From contig JASHSD010000983.1 of assembly GCA_030036985.1 (NCBI GenBank), positions 1-9,051 of the forward strand: a stretch of DNA of 9,051 nucleotides, given 5' to 3'. This document shows positions 7,492 to 9,051 of this stretch, piece after piece. The translations under genes and the position numbers were made by a program. Positions within the stretch are counted from its first letter, which is position 1. Every line of letters begins with the position of its first letter. The notes under the pieces were generated by a model. The model saw nothing but the letters and a program-made list of their open reading frames with translations. It was not told the origin of the DNA and did no database searches. This DNA is from Bryobacteraceae bacterium. Lineage in GTDB: Bacteria; Acidobacteriota; Terriglobia; Bryobacterales; Bryobacteraceae.

Positions 7492-8643
7492 ATGCCGAAT
7501 CTTATCCGCAGGCACGGCTTGGCGGCAGCTGCGATGGTTGCCGTGTTCTTCCTTTGCACTGCGCAGGCGCCATATCCCCCGACGCCTCCGCCGAATCAAG
7601 CTCCCGCGCCGACGGCGGCGCAGCCGCTGCCCCCGCAGCAACTGGACGATCTTGTAGCGCCAATCGCCTTATATCCCGATCCGCTGCTCGGCGAAATTCT
7701 CGCCGCATCCACCTATCCGCTCGAGGTCGTCGAGGCCCACCAATGGGTCCTCGACCATCCGAAGTGGAAACCCTCCAAACTTATGGACGAAGCCAAGAAG
7801 CAGAACTGGGACCCGAGCGTGCAGGGACTGGTGGCGTTCCCGCAGGCGCTGACTCTTCTCAGTCAGGACGTGAACTGGACGACGTCCCTCGGCAACGCCT
7901 TCCTTGCCCAGCAGATGGATGTCATGCAGGCGGTGCAGCGCATGCGTCAGCAGGCTTATGCCAAGGGTACGCTTCGCTCCACACCGCAGGAGAGCGTGAC
8001 CGAGACGAACGAGAACGGCCAGACCGCGATCAATATCGAGCCGGCGAATCCGGACGTTTGGTATGTCCCGGCTTACAATCCGGCGTATGTCTGGGGTCCG
8101 GCGGCGCTTGGCTATTATCCGCCGCTCTTCTATCCTGGGATCGGCATCGGCTTCGACTGGGGTGTCGGCATCGATCTCGGGCTGTACTTCGGCGGTTGGG
8201 GCGGATGGGGGTGGGGTGGTTGGGGCTGGATGCCGAACTGGTATGCCGGCGGCCTTTACATCAACAATTCGTTCTTTCATCGCTACGGCTTCCGCGACTT
8301 CAGCGGAGGCGCCCTGGGCACTGCGGTTTGGGCGCACAATCCCGCGCACCGGCTCGGCGTCCCCTACCCGAATCGTGAGCTGGCCGGCCGGTTTGCCGGC
8401 CGGGAACCCGTCGCGGGCGCGCACGTCGCCAACAACCCGGCCGGCCGTTTCCGTAGTCAAGGTTTTGAGCAGCGCGCCTACACCGGCAATCACAGCGTTT
8501 TCGGCGGCTATCACAACGGCGCCGCCACGAGGACGCAGAGCGATCGCGGCTTTGGCAGCATGGGGGCCGGCCGCACGTTCGGTGGCGGGGGCTTCCGCGG
8601 CGGCGGTGGTGGTGGATTTCATGGTGGAGGAGGTAGAAGATAA
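7492..8643 (+). CDS. DUF3300 domain secreted protein with Trp/Gly-rich and Gly-rich C-terminal parts
   Basis: A 383-residue exported protein. Residues 1-26 are a signal peptide (LAAAAMVAVFFLCTAQA); then comes a proline-rich linker (28-48). The DUF3300 domain spans about 50-245: QQLDDLVAPIALYPDPLLGE, ILAASTYPLEVVEAHQW, VQGLVAFPQAL and ANPDVWYVPAYNPAYVWGP are all characteristic. Next is a Trp/Gly segment (GGWGGWGWGGWGW, 234-246), an Ala/Gly/Arg-rich stretch with repeated NPAGRF-like pieces (about 297-322), and a tail of glycine runs ending GRR. The function of the family is unknown; an envelope location is inferred from the signal peptide. No lipobox is convincing at C22. Its TAA overlaps the ATG of the DUF2950 gene. 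The family pair DUF3300-DUF2950 is a recurrent neighbourhood in Proteobacteria and Acidobacteria. Confidence 0.93.
   Translation: MPNLIRRHGLAAAAMVAVFFLCTAQAPYPPTPPPNQAPAPTAAQPLPPQQLDDLVAPIALYPDPLLGEILAASTYPLEVVEAHQWVLDHPKWKPSKLMDEAKKQNWDPSVQGLVAFPQALTLLSQDVNWTTSLGNAFLAQQMDVMQAVQRMRQQAYAKGTLRSTPQESVTETNENGQTAINIEPANPDVWYVPAYNPAYVWGPAALGYYPPLFYPGIGIGFDWGVGIDLGLYFGGWGGWGWGGWGWMPNWYAGGLYINNSFFHRYGFRDFSGGALGTAVWAHNPAHRLGVPYPNRELAGRFAGREPVAGAHVANNPAGRFRSQGFEQRAYTGNHSVFGGYHNGAATRTQSDRGFGSMGAGRTFGGGGFRGGGGGGFHGGGGRR
8628..8633 (+). promoter_or_regulatory. Ribosome binding site of the DUF2950 gene inside the DUF3300 tail
   Basis: AGGAGG, 9 bases before ATG at 8643, lies within the codons of the glycine-rich DUF3300 C-terminus. 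It supports the start at the TAATG overlap. Confidence 0.7.
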
Positions 8644-9051
8644 TGCGTGGCTTTTTCGCGACGGCGGTTTTTGTCGCCGCACTGGCGTATTCGGCGCCGG
8701 CATGGGCGCAGGATACTTTTGATACTCCCGATGCCGCGATGGCTTCTTTGATCGACGCGGCCGTGCACCACAATTTGGACAAGCTGGCAACCATTTTCGG
8801 ACCCCAGGCCCACGCCATTCTCAGTTCGGGCAACCTGGCGCAGGACAAAGCCGAGCAATCGGAGTTCGTCCGCCTGTACCGGGATAAACACGAATTGAAA
8901 CCATCCTCCCGTAATCCCAATCGCGTGATTGTTTACATCGGAAACGAAGACTGGCCGTTTCCGGTACCCATCGTCAAGGTTAACGGGAAGTGGATGTTTG
9001 ACGTCGGGGACGCTCAGGTCGAAATGCGGGCGCGCCGCATCGGCACGGATG
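8643..9051 (+). CDS. DUF2950 domain secreted protein (partial, runs off the right edge)
   Basis: From ATG at 8643 an open frame of 136 codons reaches the window end without a stop. Residues 1-22 are a signal peptide (FFATAVFVAALAYSAPAWA). The mature part starts QDTFDTPDAAMASLIDAAV and continues with LATIFGPQAHAILSSGN, FVRLYRDKHEL, YIGNEDWPFPVPIVKVNG and WMFDVGDAQVEMRARRIGTD. This matches the N-terminal half of DUF2950 (typical cues: FxTPxxA, LGPxxxxLxSSGD, VGxxDWPFPIPLVK, W.FDT..G..E...RRIG). The rest of the domain lies outside the window. The function of the family is unknown; it is exported. Its ATG shares one base with the DUF3300 stop, and an AGGAGG site precedes it, so the two are probably translated in tandem from one message. 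Confidence 0.93.
   Translation, partial: MRGFFATAVFVAALAYSAPAWAQDTFDTPDAAMASLIDAAVHHNLDKLATIFGPQAHAILSSGNLAQDKAEQSEFVRLYRDKHELKPSSRNPNRVIVYIGNEDWPFPVPIVKVNGKWMFDVGDAQVEMRARRIGTD

Noticed and set aside
7182..7559. Minus-strand 125-codon frame containing GDSNPRYRRERAMSWASRRWG-like text
   Set aside because: This is the reverse complement of tRNA-Glu and the hairpins, a well-known kind of spurious protein.
8381..8403. CCGGCCGG-TTTG-CCGGCCGG inverted repeat
   Set aside because: Lies within DUF3300 codons for a repeated AGRFAGR stretch; explained by coding of repetitive Ala/Gly/Arg.
7669..8790. Minus-strand open frame of 373 codons opposite the DUF3300 gene
   Set aside because: Antisense to two recognised families; Arg/Ala-rich, with no domain visible.

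Overview
This window reads as chromosomal DNA of a GC-rich acidobacterium, most likely of the Solibacter/Bryobacter group. The strongest pointers are a C-terminal domain resembling TIGR03437 (a domain known mainly from Solibacter-type genomes) on a secreted matrixin protease, a PEP-CTERM sorted protein, and intergenic repeat-like segments of a kind I associate with that group. The assignment is inference from family knowledge; there is no rRNA or other strong taxonomic marker here.

Left part, minus strand (read right to left): thrS (4098-6035) encodes threonyl-tRNA synthetase. After 41 bases comes a 184-residue secreted protein (3502-4056). It overlaps by one base the GTG start of a 711-residue secreted matrixin metalloprotease (1367-3502). 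A 179-base gap with a 16-bp tandem duplication follows, then a 284-residue secreted protein of unknown function that starts at TTG (333-1187). At the extreme left edge are the first 16 codons of another minus-strand gene (1-48).

Middle: thrS and a PEP-CTERM metalloprotease-like gene (6161-7204, plus strand) diverge from a 125-base region. That region holds a perfect inverted repeat and a possible 6-codon leader ORF running into the protease start. Just downstream is tRNA-Glu(UUC) with an encoded CCA end, followed by a pair of tight GC-rich hairpins.

Right part, plus strand: a DUF3300 secreted protein (7492-8643) overlaps by one base a DUF2950 protein that runs off the right edge (8643-9051+). 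These two families are commonly found as neighbours, and here they look translationally coupled.

The protein genes other than thrS and the 16-codon left-edge fragment all encode exported proteins, and two different types of candidate zinc protease flank thrS. I do not see a clear-cut new defence or mobile system. The items most worth a second look are the overlapping matrixin/partner cassette, the putative leader ORF of the PEP-CTERM protease, and several short intergenic repeats and hairpins.
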